From: Syntrophomonadaceae bacterium
Lineage (GTDB): Bacteria; Bacillota; Dethiobacteria; DTU022
Direction of reading: 5' to 3'
DNA length: 32,029 nt
NCBI GenBank assembly: GCA_003567725.1
Contig: PWYU01000097.1
Location: 1 to 32,029 of the forward strand
In this document: piece after piece, positions 15,380-24,170 of the stretch
Position numbering within the stretch: position 1 is the first letter of the stretch
Layout of the letters: every line of letters begins with the position of its first letter
The notes under the pieces: generated by a model
Told to the model about the DNA's origin: nothing
The model's input: only the letters and a program-made list of their open reading frames with translations
Database searches by the model: none
Position numbers and translations under genes: made by a program

Positions 15380-16343
15380 CTGTCCGGCCGACTATCTTGA
15401 CCGCCAGCCTTTTGCCCCTGGTACCAGGTTGAACTTTAAAGATAGGTTTGTCTTCAATCATTAACTCTAACGCTTCTCCCTTTCGGCGGCGCAGTGGTAA
15501 AACGTCACCTTCCTGCAGCTGCAAGAAATCATCCAGGGTTATCCGGGCATCGCCCAGAACCGCTTTCACTTCCGCTTCAGGAGCCTGCAGGCATTTTTCG
15601 ATGTCACCGGGCTTGTTTTTAGAGGCGGTTTGTTGAAACTGGTTAAACCAGTGCTGGGCGGTCAGGCTTGATAAAACATGCTCCAACCCCATAAAGGGAA
15701 AACAAAGATTAATAAAGCCTTCCACATTCTGGATCGAAGCTGAAAAGGTAACCAGGGCAACCGTTTCACTGGAAGCAATAACCTGGTTGAATTGGGGGTT
15801 GGTATCCATGCTCTCAATCTGCGGATCGATTTGAATAATCCCTTTCCAGGCATAGCCTAAATTATCCAGGAATTTTTCATTAATCTGCCGCATTACTGAT
15901 ATTTCTATTTCGGTCAGTTCCCTGATCTTACCAGGCTGCCGCCCTTCCCCACCAAATAAAAGATCGATAATGGTAAATACAAAGCTAGGGTTTGTTTCAA
16001 GCATGGCAACGCCCATATCTTTAGACATATTAAAGATGGTCATCAATGTAGGGACGGGAAGTGAAAACACAAATTCTTCATATGAAACCTGAGCAACTGA
16101 AACTACCTGCAGCTTAACGGGAACACGTAAAAAGGAAGTTAAAAAATTACCCATAACCCGAGCATAATTCTCATGGATGATCTGCAGAGTCCTGATCTGC
16201 TCCTTTGAAAACTTCGTCGGGCGCCGGAAATCATATGACTGGTAACCTTCAGTTACATCTTCCGGTTCTTCTTTCAAATCCCCGCTGGAGATAGCATTGA
16301 TTAAAGAATCAATTTCTGATTGAGTAAGCGCATCTTTGGCCAT
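15342..16343 (-). CDS. fliM: Flagellar motor switch protein FliM
   Basis: This 333-residue C-ring protein binds CheY-P and sets rotation direction. It has the N-terminal CheY-binding peptide LTQSEIDSLINAI, a CheC-like middle domain (about 40-225, including YEEFVFSLPVPTLM and FGGEGR) and a C-terminal SpoA domain (about 250-325, with VKAVLGDARITLDDFLQLQ). The ATG at 16343 is chosen over a TTG 15 bases upstream because GGGAGG lies seven bases before it. It ends inside the start of fliN. Length and order are normal for the family. Confidence 0.96.
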   Translation of the reverse strand: MAKDALTQSEIDSLINAISSGDLKEEPEDVTEGYQSYDFRRPTKFSKEQIRTLQIIHENYARVMGNFLTSFLRVPVKLQVVSVAQVSYEEFVFSLPVPTLMTIFNMSKDMGVAMLETNPSFVFTIIDLLFGGEGRQPGKIRELTEIEISVMRQINEKFLDNLGYAWKGIIQIDPQIESMDTNPQFNQVIASSETVALVTFSASIQNVEGFINLCFPFMGLEHVLSSLTAQHWFNQFQQTASKNKPGDIEKCLQAPEAEVKAVLGDARITLDDFLQLQEGDVLPLRRRKGEALELMIEDKPIFKVQPGTRGKRLAVKIVGRTDDHNGKVGDNYR

Positions 16344-16387
16344 TATTCCACCTCCCAACTAAACAAACAAAACCTGAAGTAAAGCTG

Positions 16388-17173
16388 TTAACCTCTTACC
16401 AAAAGAGTAAGGGCTTTTAATTCATCAGCGGTAATCATACTCCTAACATTGGCTTGCAGGGCACGCTGACTTGCAATCAAGTGCACCATTTCCATGGCCA
16501 TATCAACATTGGAGCTTTCAAGATGAAACTGGCGCAAAGAGCCAAAGCCAGCTGTGCCTGGAACCCCTTGCTCCGGCTCACCTGAAGCTTCAGTTACTTC
16601 ATAAAGGCCTGCACTGTCATTTGACAATCCACCTTTATTGACAAAGGTAAATAATTCTATCTGCCCCAGCTCTACCCTGGCTCCGGCTTCGTTTTCACCG
16701 CTAACCTGACCGTTCGGTCCAATAACCAGCGTATTGACCATAATACCATCCAGATCAAAATCAACATCAAGAAAATCGCCCCGATCGGTTACAATACTGC
16801 CCGCTTCATCGACGTAAAATGCTCCTCGCCGGGTATAAGCTTCTGTACCATCATTCCTGTTAACCCTGAAAAAACCTGCTCCCTCTATGGCCAGATCAAG
16901 GGGACGTTCAGTAAGCTGTAAAGCTCCCTGATCAAAAAATTTGGTCACAGGGTACATTTGAACCCCTTTCCCCCTGAAAGGAGGCAGCGCTTCAGGTGCA
17001 GGATCTACTGCATATCTTTTCTCCTGCAGATCGGCATAAAGCAGTTCAGTAAATGACACTTCCGACTTTTTATGGGCATTGGTATTCAAATTAGCCAGAT
17101 TATCGGCAATCTGCTGAAGCGATCGCTGATAAGCGGCAATTCCTGAATAAGCATTAAAAAATGAACGGCCCAT
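16388..17173 (-). CDS. flgG: Flagellar basal-body distal rod protein FlgG (FlhP-like)
   Basis: This 261-residue axial protein is exported by the flagellar type III system and forms the distal rod. The N-terminal rod region has LQQIADNLANLNTNAHKKSE and the C-terminal region has LESSNVDMAMEMVHLIASQRALQAN, the coiled-coil ends shared by rod and hook proteins. DLAIEGAGFFRV and TRRGAFYVDEAG mark the central domain. The common TPGFK after the N-terminal helix is replaced by TNAHK, a modest departure. The ATG at 17173 has AGAGGTG upstream. With the preceding gene it forms the flgF-flgG pair seen as flhO-flhP in Bacillus. Confidence 0.9.
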   Translation of the reverse strand: MGRSFFNAYSGIAAYQRSLQQIADNLANLNTNAHKKSEVSFTELLYADLQEKRYAVDPAPEALPPFRGKGVQMYPVTKFFDQGALQLTERPLDLAIEGAGFFRVNRNDGTEAYTRRGAFYVDEAGSIVTDRGDFLDVDFDLDGIMVNTLVIGPNGQVSGENEAGARVELGQIELFTFVNKGGLSNDSAGLYEVTEASGEPEQGVPGTAGFGSLRQFHLESSNVDMAMEMVHLIASQRALQANVRSMITADELKALTLLVRG

Positions 17174-17208
17174 TAGATTTCACCTCTCTTATTATCGGCT
17201 AAAAACTT

Positions 17209-17982
17209 TTATACTGAAGCACCCACATCATTGGCCACTTTATCCAATAATTGATCGTAAGTAATCATAATTTTTTGAGCAGCTTCATAAGTGCGCCTCA
17301 CCTGCATCAACTTGGCCATTTCGCGAGGCAGGTTTGCATTGGAACCTTCCAAAAAACCCGAAACCACTTCATAATCTTCCTCTCCATCTGCAGCTTCCTC
17401 AGTGGTGAAGTAATTATAGCCCACTTTTTCCATCTGGGCATCAGGCCCAAAAGCAGCTATGTCAAGCCTTCCTGCATCCACATACTGACCTTCATCGTCA
17501 ATATAATACAGCGAACCATCTCTATGGCTGTATATTTCCTCGGTAGTAACAGTGATCGGCCCGCCTTCTCCAAGAACCGGATATCCTTCCGTAGTAACCA
17601 GGGTGCCATCAACATCAAGCCTGAAGCGCCCATTCCTCGTATAAAGAACTTCTTCTTCTCCTTCTACCTGGAAAAACCCTCGTCCCACCAGGGCAAAATC
17701 AAGATGTCGTTCAGTAACTTCCAGCGGACCCTGGACAAAAGAAGTAAAAGTTTCCTGGGTTGCTACATTATGGGCTTTTGAACCTACCTGGTGCAGGGCA
17801 CCCACTCTTTCTGCATCTTTTTGGGGACGCATTTCATAAATCATCCATTCAGCAAAACTGGTTTCCACACCCTGCTCTCTTTTAAAGCCTGGAGTTCTTA
17901 AATTAGCCAGGTTATTACTGATCACCTGCAGCTGGGCTTGCTGAACCAGCATCGCTCCTTCAGAAAGATATAATCCACGCAT
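17209..17982 (-). CDS. flgF: Flagellar basal-body rod protein FlgF (FlhO-like)
   Basis: This 257-residue rod protein has the conserved N-terminal segment VISNNLANLRTPGFKRE, the central DFALVGRGFFQVEG and TRNGRFRLDVDGTLVT, and the C-terminal LEGSNANLPREMAKLMQVRRTYEAAQ. It should form the proximal part of the rod, next to FlgG. The ATG at 17982 is preceded by AAAGGAG. Acidic composition of the surface-exposed middle (for example EEAADGEEDYE) fits other acidic proteins in the window. FlgF and FlgG are hard to tell apart; the order relative to the other copy supports this assignment. Confidence 0.86.
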   Translation of the reverse strand: MRGLYLSEGAMLVQQAQLQVISNNLANLRTPGFKREQGVETSFAEWMIYEMRPQKDAERVGALHQVGSKAHNVATQETFTSFVQGPLEVTERHLDFALVGRGFFQVEGEEEVLYTRNGRFRLDVDGTLVTTEGYPVLGEGGPITVTTEEIYSHRDGSLYYIDDEGQYVDAGRLDIAAFGPDAQMEKVGYNYFTTEEAADGEEDYEVVSGFLEGSNANLPREMAKLMQVRRTYEAAQKIMITYDQLLDKVANDVGASV

Positions 17983-18010
17983 TAGTTTTCAACTCCTTTC
18001 CTAAAAGTAA

Positions 18011-18466
18011 TTATCCTTTTTTATGAACCAGGCCTTCCTGCATGGAAAGGATCAGCTCAATTTCGCCTTTGCCTCTTCCGGTCCGGGACATTATTTCTGA
18101 TAATGAAAGGCCCTCTTCCCACATTTTTAAAACATGGCTCCGATCAACCTTGCGCTCAACGGAAGATATTTGCCTGACCACACCTCTGCCGGAGCGATTT
18201 GCATTTTCTGCTGGAACAGCTTGGGGCTCTAGAGCACGGGTTTCATTGGCCGGGTATTTTAATGCCCTTTCAGGTTGTTCCAGTTCAGCCATTCTTCTTT
18301 CTACATAATCCAACCTGTTTTTTAAAACCGTCAGGCTGCCCAGCTGGCCGTTTACAACCAGTTCTTTTTGCATAAGCTTTTCAAAAACTGGCACGCCGCT
18401 GAACTGCCGCTGCCAGAACCAGCTCACTGTTACACCTAGCACAAATCCAATAATAAGATAACCCAT
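18011..18466 (-). CDS. SwrB/YlxL-like membrane-anchored protein
   Basis: This 151-residue protein has a single N-terminal membrane helix (about 2-16, YLIIGFVLGVTVSWFW), a short coiled-coil region (about 45-65), a flexible middle and a C-terminal helix-turn-helix-like segment (VLKMWEEGLSLSEIMSRTGRGKGEIELIL). This layout and its place directly after the sigma-D gene match B. subtilis SwrB, which helps the flagellar export gate become active. Overall sequence similarity cannot be judged here, so the call rests on architecture and position. The ATG has AAAGGAGG upstream. The C-terminal HTH may mediate protein contact rather than DNA binding, since the protein is membrane-tethered. Confidence 0.66.
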   Translation of the reverse strand: MGYLIIGFVLGVTVSWFWQRQFSGVPVFEKLMQKELVVNGQLGSLTVLKNRLDYVERRMAELEQPERALKYPANETRALEPQAVPAENANRSGRGVVRQISSVERKVDRSHVLKMWEEGLSLSEIMSRTGRGKGEIELILSMQEGLVHKKG

Positions 18467-18512
18467 GCAGAACCTCCTTTAGATATTTTATTGCAGCCTG
18501 TCTTTCCGGCGA

Positions 18513-19271
18513 TTATGATTCAGGATCAGCTAAAATATCGCGCAACCTCTCTATAGCGCGAGCATGCAGCTGAGAAATCCGGGCCGCTGAAACTTTCATC
18601 AAGCCGGCAATTTCTTTCTTGGTCAGTTCTTCATAATAAAACAGTGATAACATCAACTTTTCCCTGGAAGGCAGTTTATCTAAAGCTTCAGCAAGCAGTG
18701 CGATTTGTTCTTTATCTGTAAATACCTCTTCGGGAGTTTGTTCTGGTGAAGCAATTACCCCTTCAAGTTTAAGATTCTCATCTCCTTCGGAAGACATAAT
18801 AACTTTTTCCAAAGAAATAACCGTCATCAAGTTATAATTGGTCCAAACCTTTTCTACCGCTGAAGGAGACCAGCCCAGTGCAGACGCTAGTTCTTCTTTT
18901 TCAGGCTCCCGGTTTAAAGATTGACGGAGTTTTTCCTCAGCCTCATGCAGCTGCCGAAACTGGCTAAAAAATGATCTGGGGGCAGGGCTGCTTCTACGGA
19001 TTTCATCAATCATAGCTCCTTTTATACGCCAGGTCGCATAGGTAGAAAATTGGACACCCCGGGATTTCTCGTAACGCTCCCAGGCTTCGATTAACCCTAT
19101 AATACCGCTCCCCACAAGATCTTCTTCATCCAGGGAAGGGGGCAGAGCAATGCTTAGCTTTCTGGCAAGCTTTTTAATCAAAGGCAGATATTTGTTGATC
19201 ATGTCTTCACTGCTTACACCCTGGTCCTGCTCTTCATATATTTTTTTGGCATTGCGCTCAAGCATGGTCAC
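18513..19271 (-). CDS. sigD: Flagellar sigma factor SigD/FliA (sigma-28)
   Basis: This 252-residue sigma factor directs RNA polymerase to late flagellar and chemotaxis promoters. Region 2 contains NKYLPLIKKLARKL, EEDLVGSGIIGLIEA and QFSTYATWRIKGAMIDEIRR. Region 3 has LRQSLNREPEKEELASALG. Region 4 has KLPSREKLMLSLFYYEELT and the helix-turn-helix KEIAGLMKVSAARISQLHARAIERL. The GTG at 19271 is chosen because AAGGAGG lies eight bases upstream, whereas the ATG six bases on would be too far. It starts three bases after the PilZ gene. Its usual antagonist FlgM is not in the window. Confidence 0.95.
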   Translation of the reverse strand: MTMLERNAKKIYEEQDQGVSSEDMINKYLPLIKKLARKLSIALPPSLDEEDLVGSGIIGLIEAWERYEKSRGVQFSTYATWRIKGAMIDEIRRSSPAPRSFFSQFRQLHEAEEKLRQSLNREPEKEELASALGWSPSAVEKVWTNYNLMTVISLEKVIMSSEGDENLKLEGVIASPEQTPEEVFTDKEQIALLAEALDKLPSREKLMLSLFYYEELTKKEIAGLMKVSAARISQLHARAIERLRDILADPES

Positions 19272-19274
19272 CCG

Positions 19275-20057
19275 TTATACCTCCTTTTCCACTTTTTGAC
19301 GCATTATTGTAAACAGATAACTTATAATCTGTTCCTGTATTTTTTGATCAAGGTTTAAAAAACTAATGCCGGCCCGGTACCTTTTCCATCCGCCGATATT
19401 TAAAGCTGAAACCCTGACCACTTTTCCTTCCAGAAGCAGCAGCTGCTCTTTGTTTTTTTCATCAAGATAAATTTTCATAAGCAAACGGTCCTGTCTTAGC
19501 ATTGGATCAAGGCTGACCAGCCTTAACCCTCCCCCGGACATATCCAATGAAAAGGCAGGTTTTGAAGGGCATGTTTCCTCCATTGCACCCAAATAATCTT
19601 TGACCCACACTGCATCTGACCATAAATCAGGAGAATATACTATCTTTTTAGGGTCAAAATTCTTAATCGGCCTTAATTGATTCCAATGCCAGTAAAGCAG
19701 GTTGTGATGGCAAGGTACCCGGACATGACCACGCCGCTGGTGCCGATGAGCGGTGCCGGGATGTTTGATCTGATAACTTTTTAAAATACCATCACCTTTT
19801 ACCCCGACCACCAGGGAAGTAAAATAATAAACTCCATCATCTTTGTTGAGGTAGAACTGCCAGTTGCTGTATTGCGGCATATTGAGCTGTTTACCGCCTG
19901 AAAGAGGTTCACTGATCAGGATCTCGTTTTCATCAACAGCAATAATATTTGCCGTGTAGTATTCTTGTTCCGGCTTGTTAAATATTTGCAGCCGATCTTC
20001 GATCTGAAGTTTTTTGAACATTTTCGAGGCTATCCTCCTCTTCCAGTAATAAATCAT
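19275..20057 (-). CDS. YcgR/FlgZ-like PilZ protein (c-di-GMP receptor)
   Basis: This 260-residue protein has an N-terminal YcgR-type domain (about 15-105, with LQIEDRLQIF) and a PilZ domain carrying both c-di-GMP contacts, RRGHVR (108-113) and DMSGGG (172-177). The segment between these motifs is unusually long, about 58 residues and rich in H, W and K, where PilZ domains normally have roughly 25-35. Such proteins brake the motor when c-di-GMP rises. The ATG at 20057 overlaps the flhG stop (ATGA). A second ATG at 20021, 12 bases after GAGGAGG, gives a shorter protein beginning MFKKLQIEDR and may be the real start. The EAL-HDOD gene at the cluster's end could supply the matching control of c-di-GMP. 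Confidence 0.87.
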   Translation of the reverse strand: MIYYWKRRIASKMFKKLQIEDRLQIFNKPEQEYYTANIIAVDENEILISEPLSGGKQLNMPQYSNWQFYLNKDDGVYYFTSLVVGVKGDGILKSYQIKHPGTAHRHQRRGHVRVPCHHNLLYWHWNQLRPIKNFDPKKIVYSPDLWSDAVWVKDYLGAMEETCPSKPAFSLDMSGGGLRLVSLDPMLRQDRLLMKIYLDEKNKEQLLLLEGKVVRVSALNIGGWKRYRAGISFLNLDQKIQEQIISYLFTIMRQKVEKEV

Positions 20058-20947
20058 GGCAGTTTTTTTAAACGGTTGATAAAACCGGCAATTCCTTTTT
20101 TTTCTGGCATTACAGTTTCTTCATCTGCCGCTATTCTCCAGGCAATACGGTTCAGGGCAATGGAAGCAGGGCTGCGCGGATTACTGATCACAAACGGGCA
20201 GAGTTCATGAACGGCGCTTTTGACAGCAGAGTCATAACGCACATCCCCTAAATAATCAAGCTCCATCGCCGGCATATACTGCTTTACTACGCGCTTTAAA
20301 CCATTGAAAACCTTTTGACCTTCCTGATAATTCCGGGTGGAATTAACCAGAACATGGCTTTTTTCTCTCAACCCTTCATTCCGAACGACCTTTAACATAC
20401 CATAAGCATCAGTCAGGGCAGTAGGTTCCGGGGTAGTTACTAATATAAAATCATCAGCGGCAGATACAAAGTTGATTACATTCCGGGAGATACCCGCCGC
20501 AGTATCGACCAGTATAAAATCACCTTCCGTTTCAAGATCTATAAACTGATCCAGCAACGCTTTCCTTTTGACCTGGTCGAGATTGGCCAGATCATAAAGG
20601 CCGCTGCCACCAGGAATTATCTTTAAGTCAAGAGGCCCTTTAAATATTACTTCCCGTAATTTTTTAGATCCATTGATCACATCGGCCAGGTTATAGCGAG
20701 GGATGGTGTTAATCATCACATCAACATTGGCCAGACCCAGATCAGCATCAATAACTACCACCCGGTAACCAATCCTGGTTAGAGAAAGGCCCAGGTTGAC
20801 AACCAGGCTGGTTTTCCCCACCCCGCCTTTACCGCTGGCAAAGGCTATAACCCTGGAAAGACCGGCTTTACCAAAACTTTTTGCCGCACCTTGATCCGTC
20901 TTCCCCGGTCGGCATACTTTTCTTAATTGTTCTGCTTGATCTGACAT
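20054..20947 (-). CDS. flhG: FlhG/YlxH, MinD-like ATPase controlling flagellar number and placement
   Basis: This 297-residue MinD-family ATPase works with the GTPase FlhF to set flagellar number and position. Near the N-terminus is DQAEQLRK, the activator motif that stimulates FlhF GTPase. The deviant Walker A is ASGKGGVGKTSLVVNLG, followed by VVVIDADLGLANVD and FILVDTAAG. The ATG at 20947 is chosen over an upstream GTG at 20965 because GGAGG lies between them, 11 bases before the ATG. It begins two bases after the flhF stop and overlaps the PilZ gene by four bases. A C-terminal basic-hydrophobic end (GIAGFINRLKKLP) looks like a membrane-targeting helix. Confidence 0.94.
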   Translation of the reverse strand: MSDQAEQLRKVCRPGKTDQGAAKSFGKAGLSRVIAFASGKGGVGKTSLVVNLGLSLTRIGYRVVVIDADLGLANVDVMINTIPRYNLADVINGSKKLREVIFKGPLDLKIIPGGSGLYDLANLDQVKRKALLDQFIDLETEGDFILVDTAAGISRNVINFVSAADDFILVTTPEPTALTDAYGMLKVVRNEGLREKSHVLVNSTRNYQEGQKVFNGLKRVVKQYMPAMELDYLGDVRYDSAVKSAVHELCPFVISNPRSPASIALNRIAWRIAADEETVMPEKKGIAGFINRLKKLP

Positions 20948-20949
20948 AA

Positions 20950-22062
20950 TTAACCTGTCCTCCACAATAATCCAGCTAGATCCAGTTTAGATGCCGGTTT
21001 CAAGTCTTCCGGAACCCTTTGACCATCTGTCAAATAAACCAGGGGCAGCTTAGTATAGTAAGAGCTGTTTATAACGGTCCCATAAGAATTGGTCTCATCC
21101 AGCTTGGTAACAATCAGATGGTTATATTTAAGTTTTTTAAAGCTGTCAGCGATATAATTAACGTCCTGCCGGCGAGTTGTAGCGCTGATTACCAGGTGAA
21201 TATCAGCCGGTAAAAGCATGTCAATATAAGAAGCCAGATCTGCAAGCTGTTCTTTATCACCTGTTGAGCGACCGGCAGTATCAACTAATATTCTGTCACA
21301 ACCTTCAAGGCGCATCATCGCTTTATATAAATCTTGTGGAGCCATGACCACCTCCAAAGGCAAATCCATGATTTCTGAGTAGGTCCGGAGCTGTTCTACA
21401 GCCCCGATACGGTAATGATCAATGGTAATTAATCCTACTTTTTCGGATTCCTGCAGAGATAAACGGGCAGCCAGTTTGGCCAGGGTTGTAGTTTTACCCA
21501 CTCCTGTCGGGCCCAGAAATACCTGGGTCCTGCAGCTGCAACCACTTGAAGTAATAATTTTATCAGCGGCTTTCTCTCTTAAGATTTCTGCCATCCTGGA
21601 ATGGCTCACACGCCCCGGCCCGGCAGCAGCTGATTCAGCTTCGGTAAAAATTTCCTCCAACAAGGCCGGATCCAGGTCATGATGTTCCAGGTAATTTCGC
21701 CAGTAGGCAACACTTTTCTTTTTAGGAGCTGCTTTTTCAGGAACCGCTGTTTGCGCATCCGAATGAGTCGATGTCGATAATTCCGTAACCCTGCTTTTTA
21801 ATACTTCGAGCTCTTCTGCCATAGTGCCCATTTCTTTTTCTTTTTCAGCAAATTTTTGAAGCATGATCCCGTTTACAGAGTGTTCCTTACTCTTAGGCTC
21901 AACGGCAGCTATTATTTCCATTTGACGGGGAGTGAAAAAACCGCGCAGCCCTTTACGCCTCACCCGGCGGCTGTGTAGAATTACAGCATCGCGGCCCAGG
22001 TCTTTTTTTACCCTCATAAGCCCTTCTTTCATATCAGAGGCAAGATATTTTCTAACTTTCAT
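20950..22062 (-). CDS. flhF: FlhF, SRP-type GTPase for flagellar placement
   Basis: This 370-residue protein is a relative of Ffh/FtsY. It has a basic N-terminal B domain (about 1-110), a helical N domain (about 115-175) and a G domain with G1 GPTGVGKTTT (184-193), LITIDHYRIGAVEQL, RILVDTAGRS and VTKLDETNSYG. The ATG start lies inside the end of flhA, with an 11-base overlap and no separate strong ribosome site, so translation is probably coupled. FlhF recruits early basal-body parts and pairs with FlhG encoded next. Confidence 0.95.
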   Translation of the reverse strand: MKVRKYLASDMKEGLMRVKKDLGRDAVILHSRRVRRKGLRGFFTPRQMEIIAAVEPKSKEHSVNGIMLQKFAEKEKEMGTMAEELEVLKSRVTELSTSTHSDAQTAVPEKAAPKKKSVAYWRNYLEHHDLDPALLEEIFTEAESAAAGPGRVSHSRMAEILREKAADKIITSSGCSCRTQVFLGPTGVGKTTTLAKLAARLSLQESEKVGLITIDHYRIGAVEQLRTYSEIMDLPLEVVMAPQDLYKAMMRLEGCDRILVDTAGRSTGDKEQLADLASYIDMLLPADIHLVISATTRRQDVNYIADSFKKLKYNHLIVTKLDETNSYGTVINSSYYTKLPLVYLTDGQRVPEDLKPASKLDLAGLLWRTG

Positions 22063-24151
22063 TTTCCTTGATCACTCCCACTGCTTCCACTTTTATTTCC
22101 GGCAATACTTCATTTATCGAAAGCACAGCAGCCGGAAGATGAAATCTTTCTAAAAGGCGTTTAAGCGGCATCCGAACTGAGGGTGAAGTAAGGATGATCG
22201 GGCTAAGGCCTTTTTGAGCTAAATTTTCAATTACACTTCCGATCCCGTCTACTAAGTTCTGGGTTACAGTTGGATCCATAACCGGGAAGCTACCCTGTTT
22301 GGTTGATTGAATTGACTCAGCTATTTTCTTTTCCAGCCTGGGATCAATGGTGATTACCTGCATTCGTCCTTCGCTATTGACATGCTGAGCGGTAATAGTC
22401 CGGCGCAAAGCCTGCCTTGCCGCCTCGGTCAGAGTATCGATATCTTTGGTCATCCGTCCCTGATCAGCAAGTTCTTCCAGAATAGTAATCATATCGTGAA
22501 GAGGCACTTTTTCTTTGAGCAAGTTCTGTAATACTTTTTGCACCTCACCGATGGACATGATTTCTGGAGTTAACTCTTCTAAAACCGCCTGGTTAGTTTC
22601 TTTTAAGGAATCAAGCATTTCTTTAACAGCCTGACGATCTAATAATTCATAAGCATGGCTCTTAATAACTTCACTGAGATGAGTAATCAATACCGTCGAA
22701 GCATCAACCACAGTGCATCCCAGTGTTTCTGCTTTGGGTTTTAGCTCTTCAGATATCCAAACCGCCGGAAGATTAAAAGTGGGTTCTTCGGTTTCGATTC
22801 CTTCAAGTTCCTCCGGCAAATCTCCTTCCGGGTTAAGGGCAAGAAATAAACCGGGCCGAGCCTGGCCCCTGGTAATTTCATTTCCCTTCAGCTTAAAACG
22901 GTATTCAAAAGGACCAAGCTGCAGATTATCCCGCATTCGAATCGGTTGAATAATAATCCCCAGTTCATTAACAGCCCTTTTACGGGCAGCAGTAATTCTT
23001 TCCAAAAGGTTTCCGCCGCGGGATTCATCGGTTAATTCAACCAGGTTATAGCCAATTTCAATTTCCAGCAATTCCACCCGCAGCAAAGAACTAAAATCAT
23101 CTGCCTCCACCGGCATTTCTGCTGCTTCTTGATCGGCAGCTGAACTATCTTTTAGTTCGGCCTGCTTCTTATCTCTAAACAAGATGAATGAAAGAACACC
23201 GCCTGCTGCGGCTAGCAGTAAAAAGGGCGCTGCGGGGATGCCGGGAACCATGCCTAATAGTAAAAGTAACACTGAAGCCAGCATTATTACTTTAGGAAAG
23301 GCAACCAGCTGAGCGCTCATTTCTTCACCGAATGAAGCTTCGGCAGTAGAGCGCGTCACCAGCATACCGGCTGAAGTTGAAATCAACAGGGCCGGAACCT
23401 GGGCTACCAGGCCATCTCCCACCGTTAAGATTGTAAACACAGAAGCTGCTTCTTCAACAGACATCCCCAGTTGAAAGGCTCCGATGCCAAGGCCACCAAC
23501 AATATTTATGAGTACGATTACAATACCAGCAATGGCATCACCACGGACGAATTTACTGGCACCATCCATTGATCCGTAAAAATCTGCTTCTTTTTGCATT
23601 TCCTTTCGTTTATTTCGGGCTGTTTCTTCATCAATTAGTCCGGCATTAAAATCGGCATCGATGCTCATCTGCTTACCGGGTAAGGCATCAAGCGTAAACC
23701 TTGCCGCCACTTCGGCCACTCGTCCGGCACCGTTGGTAATAACAACAAACTGAACCACGGTAATAATAACAAAAACAACCATACCCACTACATAATTCCC
23801 AGCAACAACAAATTGACCAAAGGCTTGAATTACCGCACCGGCACTGGCCTCCGATAAAATCAAGCGGGTTGAAGAAATATTCAAGGCCAGGCGGAACAAA
23901 GTGGCCGTCAATAGAACTGAGGGAAAGATATTCAGTTCTCTGGTATCACTGGAAAATAGAGTTATTAAAAGGACCACCAGCGCAAAAGCAATATTGAGAG
24001 TGAGCAGAATATCAAGCACCCAGGGCGAAATGGGAATGATGATAATTACTACCATGGCAATAAAAGCAACGGCGGCAATGATATCTGTATTGCACTTGAA
24101 TATTTTGCTGATTGCCTCAAGGTTAATTTGATTTTGATTGGTTGCTGCCAT
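22052..24151 (-). CDS. flhA: Flagellar type III export gate protein FlhA
   Basis: This 699-residue inner-membrane protein has about eight membrane helices in the first 330 residues and a large cytoplasmic C-domain that docks chaperone-substrate complexes. The FHIPEP-family loop is clear (TLDALPGKQMSIDADFNAGL, then EADFYGSMDGASKFVRGDA). The ATG at 24151 is preceded by GGAAAGG, a moderate ribosome site, 19 bases after the flhB stop. Length is normal and no key segment is missing. Confidence 0.97.
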   Translation of the reverse strand: MAATNQNQINLEAISKIFKCNTDIIAAVAFIAMVVIIIIPISPWVLDILLTLNIAFALVVLLITLFSSDTRELNIFPSVLLTATLFRLALNISSTRLILSEASAGAVIQAFGQFVVAGNYVVGMVVFVIITVVQFVVITNGAGRVAEVAARFTLDALPGKQMSIDADFNAGLIDEETARNKRKEMQKEADFYGSMDGASKFVRGDAIAGIVIVLINIVGGLGIGAFQLGMSVEEAASVFTILTVGDGLVAQVPALLISTSAGMLVTRSTAEASFGEEMSAQLVAFPKVIMLASVLLLLLGMVPGIPAAPFLLLAAAGGVLSFILFRDKKQAELKDSSAADQEAAEMPVEADDFSSLLRVELLEIEIGYNLVELTDESRGGNLLERITAARKRAVNELGIIIQPIRMRDNLQLGPFEYRFKLKGNEITRGQARPGLFLALNPEGDLPEELEGIETEEPTFNLPAVWISEELKPKAETLGCTVVDASTVLITHLSEVIKSHAYELLDRQAVKEMLDSLKETNQAVLEELTPEIMSIGEVQKVLQNLLKEKVPLHDMITILEELADQGRMTKDIDTLTEAARQALRRTITAQHVNSEGRMQVITIDPRLEKKIAESIQSTKQGSFPVMDPTVTQNLVDGIGSVIENLAQKGLSPIILTSPSVRMPLKRLLERFHLPAAVLSINEVLPEIKVEAVGVIKENES

Positions 24152-24170
24152 ATAAGTTCATGCCTTTCCG

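Noticed and set aside
17251-17781. Plus-strand open frame of 176 codons inside flgF
   Set aside because: It lies antisense to a clear rod-protein gene, has no ribosome site or recognisable domain, and codon pattern follows the flgF frame.
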